Assembly: GCA_028554795.2 (NCBI GenBank)
Contig: CM068826.1
Span: 101,000,346-101,064,345, forward strand
Length of the DNA: 64,000 bases
DNA from: Sinohyriopsis cumingii
Lineage: Eukaryota; Mollusca; Bivalvia; Unionida; Unionidae
Reading direction: 5' to 3'
In this document: in pieces, positions 1 through 13,000 of the stretch
Numbering within the stretch: position 1 is the first letter of the stretch
How the letters are laid out: each line of letters begins with the position of its first letter
The notes under the pieces: model-generated
Seen by the model: only the letters and a program-made list of their open reading frames with translations
Told to the model about the DNA's origin: nothing
Database searches by the model: none
Made by a program: the position numbers and the translations under genes

Positions 1-885
1 ATACACATAAGTCATCAAAACACATTAGAAAACAACAGGCCCCCACCAGAACAACAAACATTGATAAGGTTCTTAAGTAGTAAGAAGACGTCACATTGAT
101 GCTGTGACAGAGGCAGATTATCCCTTTTTACAAACTTTCAATTTTTTCAGCTACCATATGGAAATAAGTATAATAATATTCAGTACAAGATGAATGTCAG
201 ATCTGCAACAAAAAAATTACCATTATTTTAAAGTGATTCTTCCTTTTCCTTGTTTATCTAAGGGTCTGGTGATCCTTACCAAGGTGTTTATAAATTCTAT
301 TTTTAAATTAAATAATTAAGACTGTATTACAGATTTGTACCTTGAAAATAACAAATATTGGTCCCAAATTACAGATTTTTTGGCTGGTTATTACAGATTT
401 CCATGATTGAAGGGGAGGTAGGAGGGTTTACTCATGAAAATAACTACAGCCCAATGGAAGACTGATGGCCAAAGATAAAATGTCAAAGTGAACCTGCCAT
501 TTTGTCAGTAGGATGTTCTTCTTTGGACTGGAATATGGCTTGACAATTTCAGTCTCCAAACATACATGCCCTCTCTGGTGCAACACTGATCAAAGATAAA
601 ATGAGAGTAAAGTGGAGCGATATCACCAGAAGGTGATTTCATGACACCTTCCAAAGACTGATAATTCAAAAAGGCTACCTCAGCCACATGGGCCTTGAGT
701 CTCATGAAAGAATTCTCAGTAAGAAACTAAAGGGCTCTTTTGATGGAACTTACAATTCAAGATGGTTGCTTCCAAAATATGAGTACAGCCTTTAAGAGGG
801 AGAAAAAGATGGTTTTAAGTCTTTCTTTTCTCTTTTGACTTAAACAAACAGAAACAGAAAGATAAAGCTCAAGTAAAGGAATCTA
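1..885. other. Upstream intron or flank, no recognised feature
   Basis: AT-rich sequence with only short open frames on both strands. No exon with family similarity, RNA gene or repeat unit was recognised. It is probably intron sequence of the polycystin-1-like gene, because the first exon in the window begins mid-codon. Confidence 0.5.
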
Positions 886-1071
886 TGTTGGTCATGACCG
901 GCAATGATACAACTAATGTTGGTCATGACCGGCAATGATACAACTAATGTTGGTCATGACCGGCAATGATACAACTAATGTTGGTCATGACCGGCAGTGA
1001 TACAACTAATGTTGGTCATGACCTGCAATGATACAACTAATGTTGGTCATGACCTGCAATGATACAACTAA
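886..1071. repeat. 31-bp tandem repeat, 6 copies, each with palindrome GGTCATGACC
   Basis: Six nearly identical 31-bp units run head to tail. Each carries the perfect 10-bp palindrome GGTCATGACC followed by GGCAATGATACAAC or close variants. The last two units read GACCTGC instead of GACCGGC. The 31-bp spacing is close to three turns of the DNA helix. Confidence 0.93.
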
Positions 1072-1458
1072 GACTGGCGATTTCAGTAGGATCAGTAGCT
1101 ACCAAAAATAGCTGATTCTGGGCCTGAAACCCCAAAAGAGAGACTTAATCTTAGTTACTACTGAACTGTAAATAACTCATTTCCACTGACATGGCATGCA
1201 TTCACACTGCCTCACCAATACTAGGGAGGTAAGGAACACTGTTCTGAGGATAAAGATCTGAAAGTGTTTTATGGCATATAAGCACAGAGGTGGCAATCTG
1301 GAAGATTCAGTCAGAGGTTCATAAAGAGGATGGATAACAAGCAAAAGAAAACAGAAATTTCACCATGGCAGTAAAGTGGTCTTTAGAGCTCAATGTACCA
1401 GGTCAGTTCTGAAACATGTAGGTAAGACCCTAGAATGGAACTATAAAACTTAAAATTA

Positions 1459-3100
1459 TTGGAATCCCTATTGAAAAAGTTACACATACATCCAAAGACG
1501 AAAGCAGTAGAGAGGGAAATAAACACTCCAGGATTCTATTCCCAGATTTTCCTGGTTTCAAAGAAGGAGAGAGAATTTCACCTTTCTCCATTAATCAAAT
1601 TTATTGTGAAAGAGTGCTTCAGGGTGAGTCTTGGTGAGGATTATTATAAGGCAAACAATTTGGCAGCCTCATTGGACCTCCAAAATGCTTACTGTCACAT
1701 TGCCATCTTCCCATCTGGTGGAAATTTTATCCAGTATTGTCCAGGCAAAGAGGTTTTTCAGTTTCAGGCCCTTCTCTTTAGCCTAGTTTTCTCACCCTGA
1801 GCCTTTACCAGGGTCATGGAAGCATCTCACCACTTAAAATTGTTAGGGGTTGCCAATTATCTTGTAATTCAGCAATTGCTTAATCATGTGTTTTATCTTT
1901 GAATAATCCATAATTAGGAGAAGTCAGATCTGACTCTTCAGAATTTCAATTAATAATTTTTCAGAGAAGTCTTCATATGGGACATCTCCTATTTCTGCTG
2001 CTAACAAACTGGAGACTCCACAAGGACTCAGTTTAAGCTCAGATTCTTTTGGGATCCAAATTTTGTTACCATCTGAGTTGGTGACTAAATCAGGAATGGT
2101 TTCTGGCCATACTTCTGATACATGCCCCAGAACTTCACTCTTTCTTGTAGAGCAGCACCTCAGATTAGAGCTAGGGCTGGTCAGAACTAGAGAGGGTAAT
2201 CCTTCAGGGCTTGTGGTTTTAGCAGGTATCTCTCCAGCATATCAGTAGCCTAGAAATGTGACCTGATGCCTCATCTCTTTGTTTGAAAGTCTGGAACTTC
2301 TAAGCTATACTGTCTCAGGTAAACAGTTTCAGTGGGATAGCTGTCAGAGTCTGCCACATTCCAAGCAAGAGAAATATTCTGCCTGACAGCCTGTCCAGGC
2401 AGAGACATGTACTTCTATGCCCTGGCTCATTGTGTTGCCCCCCACCACCACCACCACCACCATTGCCCCAACATAGTTCATCAATCATCATTCACCAATC
2501 TCCTCAACCTGTTGGTGAATGACCCAAGTGATTTACTGCTGATTGGAGATCTGCTATTGCAGCACAGAGGGTCCATTCTGCACAAAAAACCACAGATTCT
2601 CCACCAGTACTGGTTTGTATCAAATAATCTGTCTGCCAAGATCAATTTTCAAGCAAGGTTGCAGACTGCATCACTCAGCTGGAAGTCAGTTGACTTCCAG
2701 GGTTTATAATGCCAAGTGGAGAGTATTTAGTAATTGGTGCAATAGGAAGCACAAAAACTGATGTGCCTTTCTTTGGACGCAGTTGCAGGTGTTCTTCTCT
2801 TTATTTTTGAAGTTAAAGATTGTTCTGCATCCAGCATTAAATACTGTTGAGCAGTCCTATCCAATACTGCTAAATTCTCTATGGTCTCTTTCATAGGGTT
2901 GGACCTGCAGCTTTTAAAACTGATCAGATACTTCGAACTTCAAAGACCAGACTCTTGGTTGTTAATGCCTAGGTGGAACATTTCATGTCTTCTATGTCTA
3001 TAGTCTAAACTACCTTTTGAACCTTTGATTGAGACTTCCCATGAGAATATTACCTGAGACAGCCTTGTTAGGGTTGGCAGGTCTGACAAGAGGTCCGAGT
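1459..3100 (+). pseudogene. DIRS-like (tyrosine-recombinase) retroelement fossil
   Basis: The open frame at 1459-1800 resembles the N-terminal half of a DIRS/Ngaro-type reverse transcriptase: a LDLQNAYCHIAI block, equivalent to the SLDLKDAYFHIPI motif, then FQFQALLFSLVFSP in the place of YQFxxLPFGLSxAP. Downstream, broken frames recall recombinase parts: YNAKWRVFSNWC (about 2706-2745) and PRWN followed by PFEPL (about 2970-3030). Many stops and frameshifts interrupt it, so it is dead. A related fragment occurs at about 53890-54050. No terminal repeats were identified. Confidence 0.7.
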
Positions 3101-3239
3101 TTGAAACTCGTGGCATGATCCTAAATCTCCTTTTACCTTTGAATTTTTAAAAATACTTTTTCTCTTAATTCCTGTCCCAGGATGGGCAATTAACCTAGTT
3201 ATTACCAAATTCCCTTTTCCCTTCCCACTTTGATGTCCT

Positions 3240-3430
3240 TTTCATGGGAGCAATGGCAGCATAGTAGTTAACATGCCACAGTCATGACCAGAAGGGTACT
3301 GGTTCAAATCCTACCATCAGGCCAGCCTGAGTCATCTACCTTGGTGTGTCCTTGGGAAAGGCACTTTACTTCAACTGCCTTGTCACTAAATAACCTACTT
3401 GTGTTGCTGTACCATAAAGTATCAAACTAA
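3240..3430 (+). mobile_element. tRNA-derived SINE, family D
   Basis: A tRNA-like head with B-box-like GGTTCAAATCC (about 3302) is followed by a conserved body containing TGTGTCCTTGGGAAAGGCAC. That body motif occurs in similar form (TACCTCTGGGCAAGTCATTT) in the copy at about 49630-49805. It resembles the conserved central region of widespread metazoan SINEs. Boundaries are approximate. Confidence 0.6.
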
Positions 3431-3770
3431 ACTGATGTTCTTTCAGTCTTTGTTCAAGTCAATTAAGAAAGATATTCCAAATGATGCAAGTGACAAAGTC
3501 ATTGGACTGGGACTATGTTAATATTCTTCAGAGCCTCCAATTACATTACTAACTGGAGGAGGGGAATTCACCTTGGACTGGGGACTAGCACAAATAAAAA
3601 TAAAAGAAATGTAATAATAACAGGAAAGTATCAATAATTAAAATTTGTGTGCCTCAAAGTTTCATTTTTATTCAAGGTTTTTATTTATAACTTTCGGGTC
3701 TGCTTCATAAATGTCTGGAGTATTTGAGTTACCAGTAGAAAGAAATGTTTGCCTGACTTAATCATTTCAG

Positions 3771-4039
3771 GATATGCGATCCAGACTCAGTTTCAGATAC
3801 TCTGCTCAGATTGGTTGAATCCTGGGGAGGAGGAGGCCAGAGGGGAGGGATTGTTGTACCGATTTTGGACATCACCTCAAGGGAGTAACTATGATCAACT
3901 GCTGTACTATGGGACTGACCCGTTCACTCCTGACACCCAGTTCCCTCTGGGAGCTGAGGAGTTTAACTACATGCATAATGTGGTGGTTACAATTGCCAAT
4001 TCTGTTGGGGAGTATGTTGAAACTAACCTGACTGTTCAG
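3771..4039 (+). CDS. Polycystin-1-like exon 1 in window: REJ-type region
   Basis: The exon is bordered by an atcatttcag acceptor and a cag|gtaaga donor. It enters at codon position 2 and leaves in phase 0. The translation contains FQILCSDW, then LLYYGTDPF, then FPLGAEEFNY and a closing VVVTIANSVGEYVETNLTVQ. This Cys-x-x-Trp, LLYYG, LP-x-G and beta-strand pattern is what the C-terminal part of the REJ (receptor for egg jelly) region of polycystin-1-family proteins looks like. It is an extracellular segment. Earlier exons must exist upstream of the window because the exon begins mid-codon and mid-domain. Confidence 0.9.
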
Positions 4040-7000
4040 GTAAGAATGCAACATCAGTTTATCAATTAATTTTGTATTATATAGTGTAAGGCTAATGAAC
4101 TGGACAAATCACTCTTTATTTATAATACTTTGACTCTGAATTGTGGATATTGTATTTTCTTCATGTTTTTGGATGGTAAAAAACCCAGTTTGTTTTGGCT
4201 TTCTGAAAACATTAAATTACTTCATTTGGTGCCCAAATACACATTTGGAGAAAACAAATTACCACAACAAAAATGATTAATGACTTTAGAGTCATTGGCA
4301 TGGATTTTAAAAGAGGTGATTTGTGGTTTTGTGGGTTTAATTCCATTTTTCAGCACATGACTGGCTGTGCATGGCAGCCATTGTATTTTGGTGGGGGAAG
4401 AATCTGGGAAAGCCCCATGAAGAACCTGTGACTGACCCACAGGAAGTTACTGGCATGCTTTCTCATATTGGCCAAGCTGAGACTCAAACCCACACAGACA
4501 GAGGTGAGATGTCTTTGATCTGTTAAGGCTGGTGCCTTAGACCCTGGGGCCCCAGATTTTGAAGAAAAATATGGTGGATACTTGATGCTATCAAAAGAAG
4601 GGAGATCAGACAAATATTTGCAATAAAATAGTTCTTACTTCTTTTTTTCTTAATATTGCAATTCATACCAACAAAAACTTATTTATATTGGTGTATATGT
4701 CAAGCCAAGTTATTATTTATTCCAAAAACTAGATATCTTGTAAAATATATAAAATATCTTATAAAATATGTAAGACACCTTACATAATTTATAAGATAAC
4801 TTATATACTTATAAGATATCTGAAATACAATTTTAATCAAGATACCTTAAAAAGTATATAAGATATGTTATAAAATGTATGAGATATGTGATAAAATTTA
4901 TGAAATATGTTATAAAATTTATGAGATATCTAGATTAAAACTGTCGATAAATGTATATCTTATGTACTTAATCAGTTATGTCATTTATTCTAGCAATATC
5001 TTGTAAAACATACAAGCTGTGTTATGTGATAAACATTTTAGAAGATATCATTTAAAATATGTATGAGCTATTATATAAATTTTATAAGATATCTTGTATA
5101 ATTCATGAAATATCTATAAAAAAATAATTAATACCAGTTGGAATTTTGTTTTAAAAAATATGTTATAACATACTTGATTTTACTAAAAGTATATACTGCT
5201 TAGATGTGTATAACATAGGTATAGTATCAAGATATATATAATGTATGAGTATAATATAGATAGGTATTAAGGCATATACTACCCAGAAAAGTATACTATC
5301 AACAGGTATTAAGGTGTAGACTACCTGGATAGGTATACTATTGACTGGTATTAAAGTATATACTATCTGGATAGGTATACTAGTGATAGGTATTAAGGTA
5401 TATACTACCTAGAAAAGTATACTATTGACAGGTATTAAGGTATAGACTACCTGGATAGGTATACTATTGATAGGTATTAAGGTATATACTACCTGGATAG
5501 GTATACTATTGACAGGTATTAAGGTATATTCCACCTGGATAGGTATACAGTTGACAGGTATTAAGGTATATACTACATGGATAGGTGTACTATAGATAGG
5601 TATTAAGGAATAGACTACCTGGATAGGTGTACTCTTGACAGATATTAAGGTATAGACTTCCTAAATAAGTATAATGTAGATAGGTATTAAGGTATATACT
5701 ACCTAGATAGTTATTGTTTATACTGTTGATAGGTATACTATTGATAAATATAAAAGTTTATACTACCTAGATAGGTATAAAAGTTTATTGTACCTAGACT
5801 GGTCACCTTTGTAGCACTTATATACATATAAAGTTGTCCCAGTTTGTAAAACTTTGTACGTTACTTAAACAATACTATAGTTTTGTATTAAGGTATAGAC
5901 TACCAGCATAGTTATACTATTGATAGGTATTAAGTATAGACTACCTTTATGGGTATAATTATAGTACTGATAGGTATAAAGGTATATACTACCTGGATAA
6001 GTTTACTTTTGATAGGTAAAAAGGTATTTACTACCTGGATAGTACTACCTGGATAGATATACTGTTGATAGGTATTAAGGTATATACTACCTGTAGAGTA
6101 ATACCTGGATAGGTATACTTTTGATAGGTATTAAGGTATATACTACCTGGATAGGTATACTACTGATATGTAGTAAGGTATATACTACCTAGACATGTAT
6201 ACTATTGACAGGTATTAAGGTATATTCTACCTGGATAGGTATACACTTGACAGGTATTAAGGTATATACTACATGGATAGGTGTACTATAGACAGGTATT
6301 AAGGAATAGACTACCTGGATAGGTGTACTCTTGACAGATATTAAGGTATAGACTTCCTAAATAAGTATACTGTGGATAGGTATTAAGGTATATACTACCT
6401 AGATGGTTATACTATAGATAGGTATTAAGGTATAGACTACCAGCATAGTTATACTATTGATAGGTATTAAGTATAGACTACCTTTATGGGTATAGTATTG
6501 ATAGGTACAAAGGTATATACTACCTGTATAGGTACACTGTTGATAGATATTAAGGTAGACTACCCAGATAGTTTTAATATTGATAGGTATTAAGGTTTAG
6601 ACTACCTGGATAGTTATACTTTTTATAATTATTAAGGTATATACTACGTCGATAGGTATACTGTTGATAGTTAGTAAGGTATATACTACCTGGATAAGTT
6701 TACTGTTGATAGGTAAAAAGGTATATACTACCTGGATAGATATACTGTTGATTGGTATTAAGGTATATACTACCTGTAGAGTAATACCTGGATAGGTATA
6801 CTTTTGATAGGTATTAAGGTATATACTACCTGGATAGGTATACTACTGATATGTAGTAAGGTATATACTACCTAGACATGTATACTATTGATAGGTATTA
6901 AGGTATATACTACCTGGATAGGTATAATGTTGATAGATATTGAGGTATATACTACCTGGATAGGTATACTGTTGATAGGTTTTAAGGTATAGACAACCTA

Positions 7001-10000
7001 GATAGTTATACTATAGATAGGTATTAAGGTATATACTAGCTGGATAGGTATACTGTTGATAGGTAAAATGGTATATTATACCTGGATGGGTATACTGTTG
7101 ATAGGTATTTGGTATAGACTACCCGGATAGGTATGCTATTGATAGGTATAAAAGTTTATACTACCTAGATAGGTATAAAAGTTTATTGTACCTAGACTGG
7201 TCACCTTTGTAGCCCTTATATACATATAAAGTTTTCCCAGTTTGTAAAACTTTGTACATTACTTAAACAACTACAAGCTCAAAATAGATGGCACTACTCC
7301 CTGCATATGGTACTAATAGTGTTCAGACTGTGAACCAAAAAGGTGGTATCTTTACCATTATAGGGATCATACAATGCATACTACATGTATTAAGATATTT
7401 TCTACAATATATGAGCAAATTTGGAATGCAATGATTAATCGCAGGGGTTGAGATTCTGTGCAGTTTATTGAACTTGGCAAACCTTGGATGATTGTTTATA
7501 TATATAATCAGTGACTAAATATATTGTTTACCAGAGAACATTTTCTTTTATATATATAAAAAACTGTCACATGGAGTTCAGATACTTGAAACTAGTTCAC
7601 ACCACAAATTACTTACGTACAATTGGTTAAAACTGAATGATTAGGTAAGAATGTACATGTAAGATCTATTTTTTTATATCATAATTAATTTTCCCATTCA
7701 GGTGAAGCCAGCTGGTACAGATAATTTGGACCTTATGATAAACATGACATCAGGGGACAGCAACATAATCCAGAACATGTTACAGTCTGGAAAGGACCAG
7801 GAGGTCAAACAGTGGTTTGTGGCTGTGGCATCACTCATCAACATGAATGTAAGCTTAATATATATTTGTCAGTCTTTCTGTCTGTGTTAGGCATGGCTCT
7901 AGACATGTTTTGGGGAAGAAGGTAGTTTCAAACTGAACAGTTGAGTTGGGGTGGTGGTTTCAGGTGGTCTGACATTTGTTATGGATTTGGCCTCAGTAAT
8001 TGGCTCTAATATAAGTCTAGGATATGCCTATCTGTTTTTCAGTCCATCAGACATCTTGATAACAGGCCAGTCAGTGCTAATTTCAGTCATCCTTGGGTGG
8101 TGATAAATCCATTATTAGTACAGGTGAGATTGGGAAAGCACATTTATGTCCATTACTTTACGCCAAGTATGTAGAGCATTTTGACAGGTAAAATTCTGTG
8201 TCGGTTATTACACAGCTCCTTACTTTCTACTGAAATTTTCGCAAAAGTATGGGCTGCATTTCCAATGTATGGGCTGCATTTCCAATGTATGGGCTGCATT
8301 TCCAATGTATGGGCTGCATTTCAAAAGTGTGGGCTTCATTTCAAGATGGTGGTCTTATTTCTACAATGATGCTGCATGCAGTAATTTTAGTATTTTCAGC
8401 TGTTTCACTGAGGTACTTAATTTTATTGTAATGCAGTATGTTTAAACACCTATGTGGTTACGAAAAATGAAACCATTACTTGTCAAGCTGATGATTTTGA
8501 AGTTGTGATGAATTATTGACAGGAAAATTAAAAGCAATGGATGAATCACAGAACACTCTGATCAACTGTTGGGCCTCAAATATAAGTCATACTGGTCATG
8601 TAGGTGTACAGTACCGACTGTTTCCATAGGAGTAACTTTTTAAAATTTGATTAACTTATATATATACCTTTAAATTGTGGTTATTCACTTTATTTTCAAT
8701 CCTCACAAATCCAGATTCCTTGAAGGTCATTATATTCATTTCCTGAAAAATATGTATGTCAGATTCTGTGTTAAAATACATGGACATTTTTGGACTTGCT
8801 TAGGTGTGATCCAGTTCATAAAGAATCATTGAATATTGTATACTGTGATGTCACAATGAAAGATGTACCTATTGAAATAAAATTGTACTAACTTGTTATT
8901 TGATATGATTAGATCCAATATCCTATTTTCTTGACCCAGTTTTGTACTTGGCCACATTTATAAAAGTCCGTAGTGATCAATAATTTTTGTCTGGACGATG
9001 ACATATAAGGTAAATAGTATTCAACATATAGGATTTAATACACTTTGGTCAAATGATACTAGTATTAAATTTTAGAACAGCAATTTATATTTAATTTAAA
9101 ATGAGTAAATGCACCTATATGACCATGATCAAATATAAAATGGAGATACACACAAGGTATTGTAGTCCTGCATCATCCATTGTTTGATATAGATGGTGCA
9201 GGGTTCAACTAGGTGCTGAGTTCATTTAGTCAGCTAGTATGAAAATCCAACTTATGTGCAGAATATGACACCATCCACCTCCCCTCTACCAGATGCCATC
9301 AAGTCCTATGGCAGTGGACAAGCAGAAAATCAGTAGGTGTGGATATACTGGAGGTGCAGCTGCAGACCTGCACACAGGTGGTTCATGGCATAGGGTCACT
9401 TTTCACTGGATTGAAGCAGCATCCCTATTTAGCATCACAATGCTCACCTTCATAGTAAGAAACAGGGCCAGAAGCAGTTTCCTAATCATTGCCAGCTTCA
9501 CAAAGACAGTATATTTTGGCTGATAATGGATCCAAACTTAGTGCTCACAAATCACACAAGAAGATGATGCCACTTATCATTGGTGCCTGGAATGTGTGCA
9601 CACTAATGGACTGAATATCAGATAGATCAAAGAGAAGAGCAACTCTTGTTGTTAGAGAACTGGCCAGATTCAACATCCAGATAGATCAAAGAGAAGAGCA
9701 ACTCTTGTTGTTAGAGAACTGGCCAGATTCAACATCCAGATAGCAGCCCTGAGTGAAACTCAACTAGCTTAGGAGGGACAACTCACTTAAGTAGGAGCTG
9801 CCTGAATTTTCTTCTTGAAAAGTCAAAGCCAAAGTCAAGAAGAGCAACATCAAACCAGCAGGATATCCTAGTGACCAAGGCCATGAAAAGTTCAGAATTA
9901 AGGACTGGTCTTTCCGAGCTTAACATCATCCTAACAGATGATCACATGGTCAAAAAGCAACCCAAAAAAGCTCAGTGTCTCGAAATAGAAACAGGAGAAT

Positions 10001-13000
10001 GTAAAACCGGCATTTGTTGAAGAACGGTGGAGCCAACTTAAGTAACAATTCATGTGAACTTCGAGAACATTGGGTAAAACTTTCCATCTTTTAGAGCCTC
10101 TGTGTACTTTTCTGCATCCAAAACCTTTGGTTCCACCACATGTAAACATCAAGACTGGTTTGATGAGAACAGTGCCGACATACAAGACCACTGAATGAGA
10201 AACACTGACTCCAAAATTACAGCACTTCTTTATCTAAGAAGGCAACCTTTAAAAACAGCAAGAGGACTGTACAATGATAATCAGAGAGTCCAAGGATTCA
10301 TGGTGGAGCAGCAAGGAAGATGAGATTCAGTCCTATGCAGACAGGAATGACATGAGAAATTTTTGTGATGCTTCAAAGACAATCCAAGGGCCACAGTCAA
10401 CAGGAACATCTTCTAATGGCTCAACACTGCTCACAGACAAAGTCAGTAACATCCTTGATTAACAATCACATTGGTTGCTGATCCTCCAGCTGTGACTGAA
10501 ACTGAGAAAACTATTGACTTGCTGTCAAATGGCAAAGTACCTAGACTGAGTGCTATACCAGCAGAAGTATAAAACCTGAGGCACATATATGGCTTGGAAA
10601 GTGACTTAACTCCTCCAATCAATGTGGAATCAACAAACTATATGCCAGCAGTAGAAGAATGTATCCATTGTCCATTTGTTCAAGCGATAGACGATCCAAT
10701 GTAAATCTTGGAACTGAAGCAATAACCAAGCATCATCTCCTGTCCAGTGTGTCACAGACAGTTAAGAGCACAAATTGGCCTCATCAGATACTTACATGGA
10801 CACAAAAGCCAAACCAGTTAGTGATGTCATGGTCAACTTTGAATTCAAATGACAAATAAAACAACTAGTTACAATGATAAAAATTATATTTTTTTTAGGG
10901 AGCCTTTATTAGTTAAGGGAACTCTTTAAGATATGGAGGTATTCAAGCCTGGTTGAAATTTTAAATGTTCCACAAATAAGTATGTGTCAGTACAAGCTGA
11001 AAAAGATGACACCTCTGATAGCAACTTAAACTTTCATCTTTTACTTTACTCAGGTTTCTATGATAGCTACCACCACCACTACAAAGACAACAACTATGAC
11101 CACAGTTACCCCTGTTCCTAGTTCCTCTTCCAATATCACTGAGATAGTTAAAAATTTTACTTCCTTATTACCTGTTTCAACCATTAATGTGACAACCAGA
11201 GCTACTATGACAAGTGTTGCAACAACAACCGTCAGTCCTGAAGAGTTGGTGAAGAGGAAGCAAGCAGAGGAAGACGATAAAAGAAAAAGGACAGTGGTTT
11301 GTAGCTAAAATAATTAATTAGTAGTCTAATCAAGAAACCATGAATGATGAAGATTATGCATAATTATATTTTTCTATCAAATACATTACCTGATCAAATT
11401 AACAGCCCATTCTGAAAGATAAAAACACATATCCAAGATGTAACCATTTTAAGCATTTGCTTGCAACTTCAAACATTTCCTAAGGGAACACAATGCAATG
11501 CATATTAAATTTTGACCATCTATCATTGAATTTCATTGGTATAGCAAGTCAAAACAAATAAATACCTGGTGTATACAGTATTTGTATTTTTTCCTGTGGA
11601 TTTATTTGTGCTTATGCAATATTTTACAGTTCATTTTATTGTCCTTGTGAAATCAGTTAGTAACATTGAAGTTTCCACAGGTGTAATATATTGTGCTATG
11701 AAAATTTGGTTTATTTAGCACTTCATAGGTTGTCTTGGTAACATGAGTTTTGGTATTTTAACAAATTGTATATTTGTTGCTTGCACTTCTTTGTGGTATT
11801 TTTCTTCTTTTCTCTTTAATTACATAGATGCCAATCAAGTGTAGGCATTTTTTAAATTTGTGGAGGACAAATAGGTGATGTGCCTGGCCAGCATTTAATG
11901 CTCCTTCTTATGCCTATGTTGTGTGTGTTCACTTTGGTCAAGGAAGATAATATGTCCAGTGACTTGAAAATATGAAGAGCTATGAAAAAAGGGCATGTTC
12001 TAAATCTTTGAACATGAAGTACTATGCATTCATCTAAATTCAGAATTGTTGAACAGTTTTATGGGGGACATTGAGTTTCTGTCTCCACCTCCCATAAAAA
12101 TAACTAAAACAGTGACTGTGATGATCATCATTTAAGATCCAGTCGAAGTCATGTCACGTGATTCCACCCAAATGAAAATGGAATCACATATGATGCTCAC
12201 AACACAGGATGCTCTGTTGTCTAGAATGGTTGCAAGTTATTTAGAAGAAATTATGACCATTTTTAACTAAAACTGACATGCCAGTGGGCACAAGTCCCTA
12301 TCCCTGCCACCCTCCCCTGGCAGGGAATTAGAAAATTTGAAGCCAGACATGCAGGATTACCTTCCGACTTTGCTGGTTGGACTGATCTGCAGATCATATA
12401 CCATTCACAGTGTGCCATCCCAGCTGCTAAATAAATGGAACAGGCAATCAATGTATGGTTTCAGTGGTTGTGAATCTGTCATCTCGGATTGGCAAACAAC
12501 ATGTCATTCAGCAGTTCCAACAGTAACAATGCCCAGCAGATGACCCTGATATGGCAAATTGACTTCACATTTAAAACCAGCCAGCCAGCCATCTGGTCCA
12601 CCATCCCAACTGACAGTGCTTGACTGACATTACCTGACAGAATCATGCTCCATACTGGACTTTGTTATGCATGGTCATGATCTGATGTCATCATTGCTGT
12701 GCAGAATTCTGTACCTTTGGATGCAGAGCATACAGGATAAGGACAGTTGCCCTGTTCATGAAGGGATAACACGGACTTGCCTGAACCCAACTATGAAAAG
12801 GACAGATTTTAATTTTAAGATTGGAATTTAAGAAATATACAGAATTGAGCCTCCATCAGAATGCTCTCCTCAATGGGCAGTCAATATTGGGTATAGGGTC
12901 TTGGCCCTGGTAAACATTGATGATGATGACAATGATGAACATTAGTCCATCAGAATTTTATTACAGTCATCAAGAATTGCAGAAATTACCAGTTGTCTCT

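Noticed and set aside
1459-1800. Intact-looking 113-codon gene
   Set aside because: It is only the surviving open part of a DIRS-type reverse transcriptase fossil, with stops before and after.
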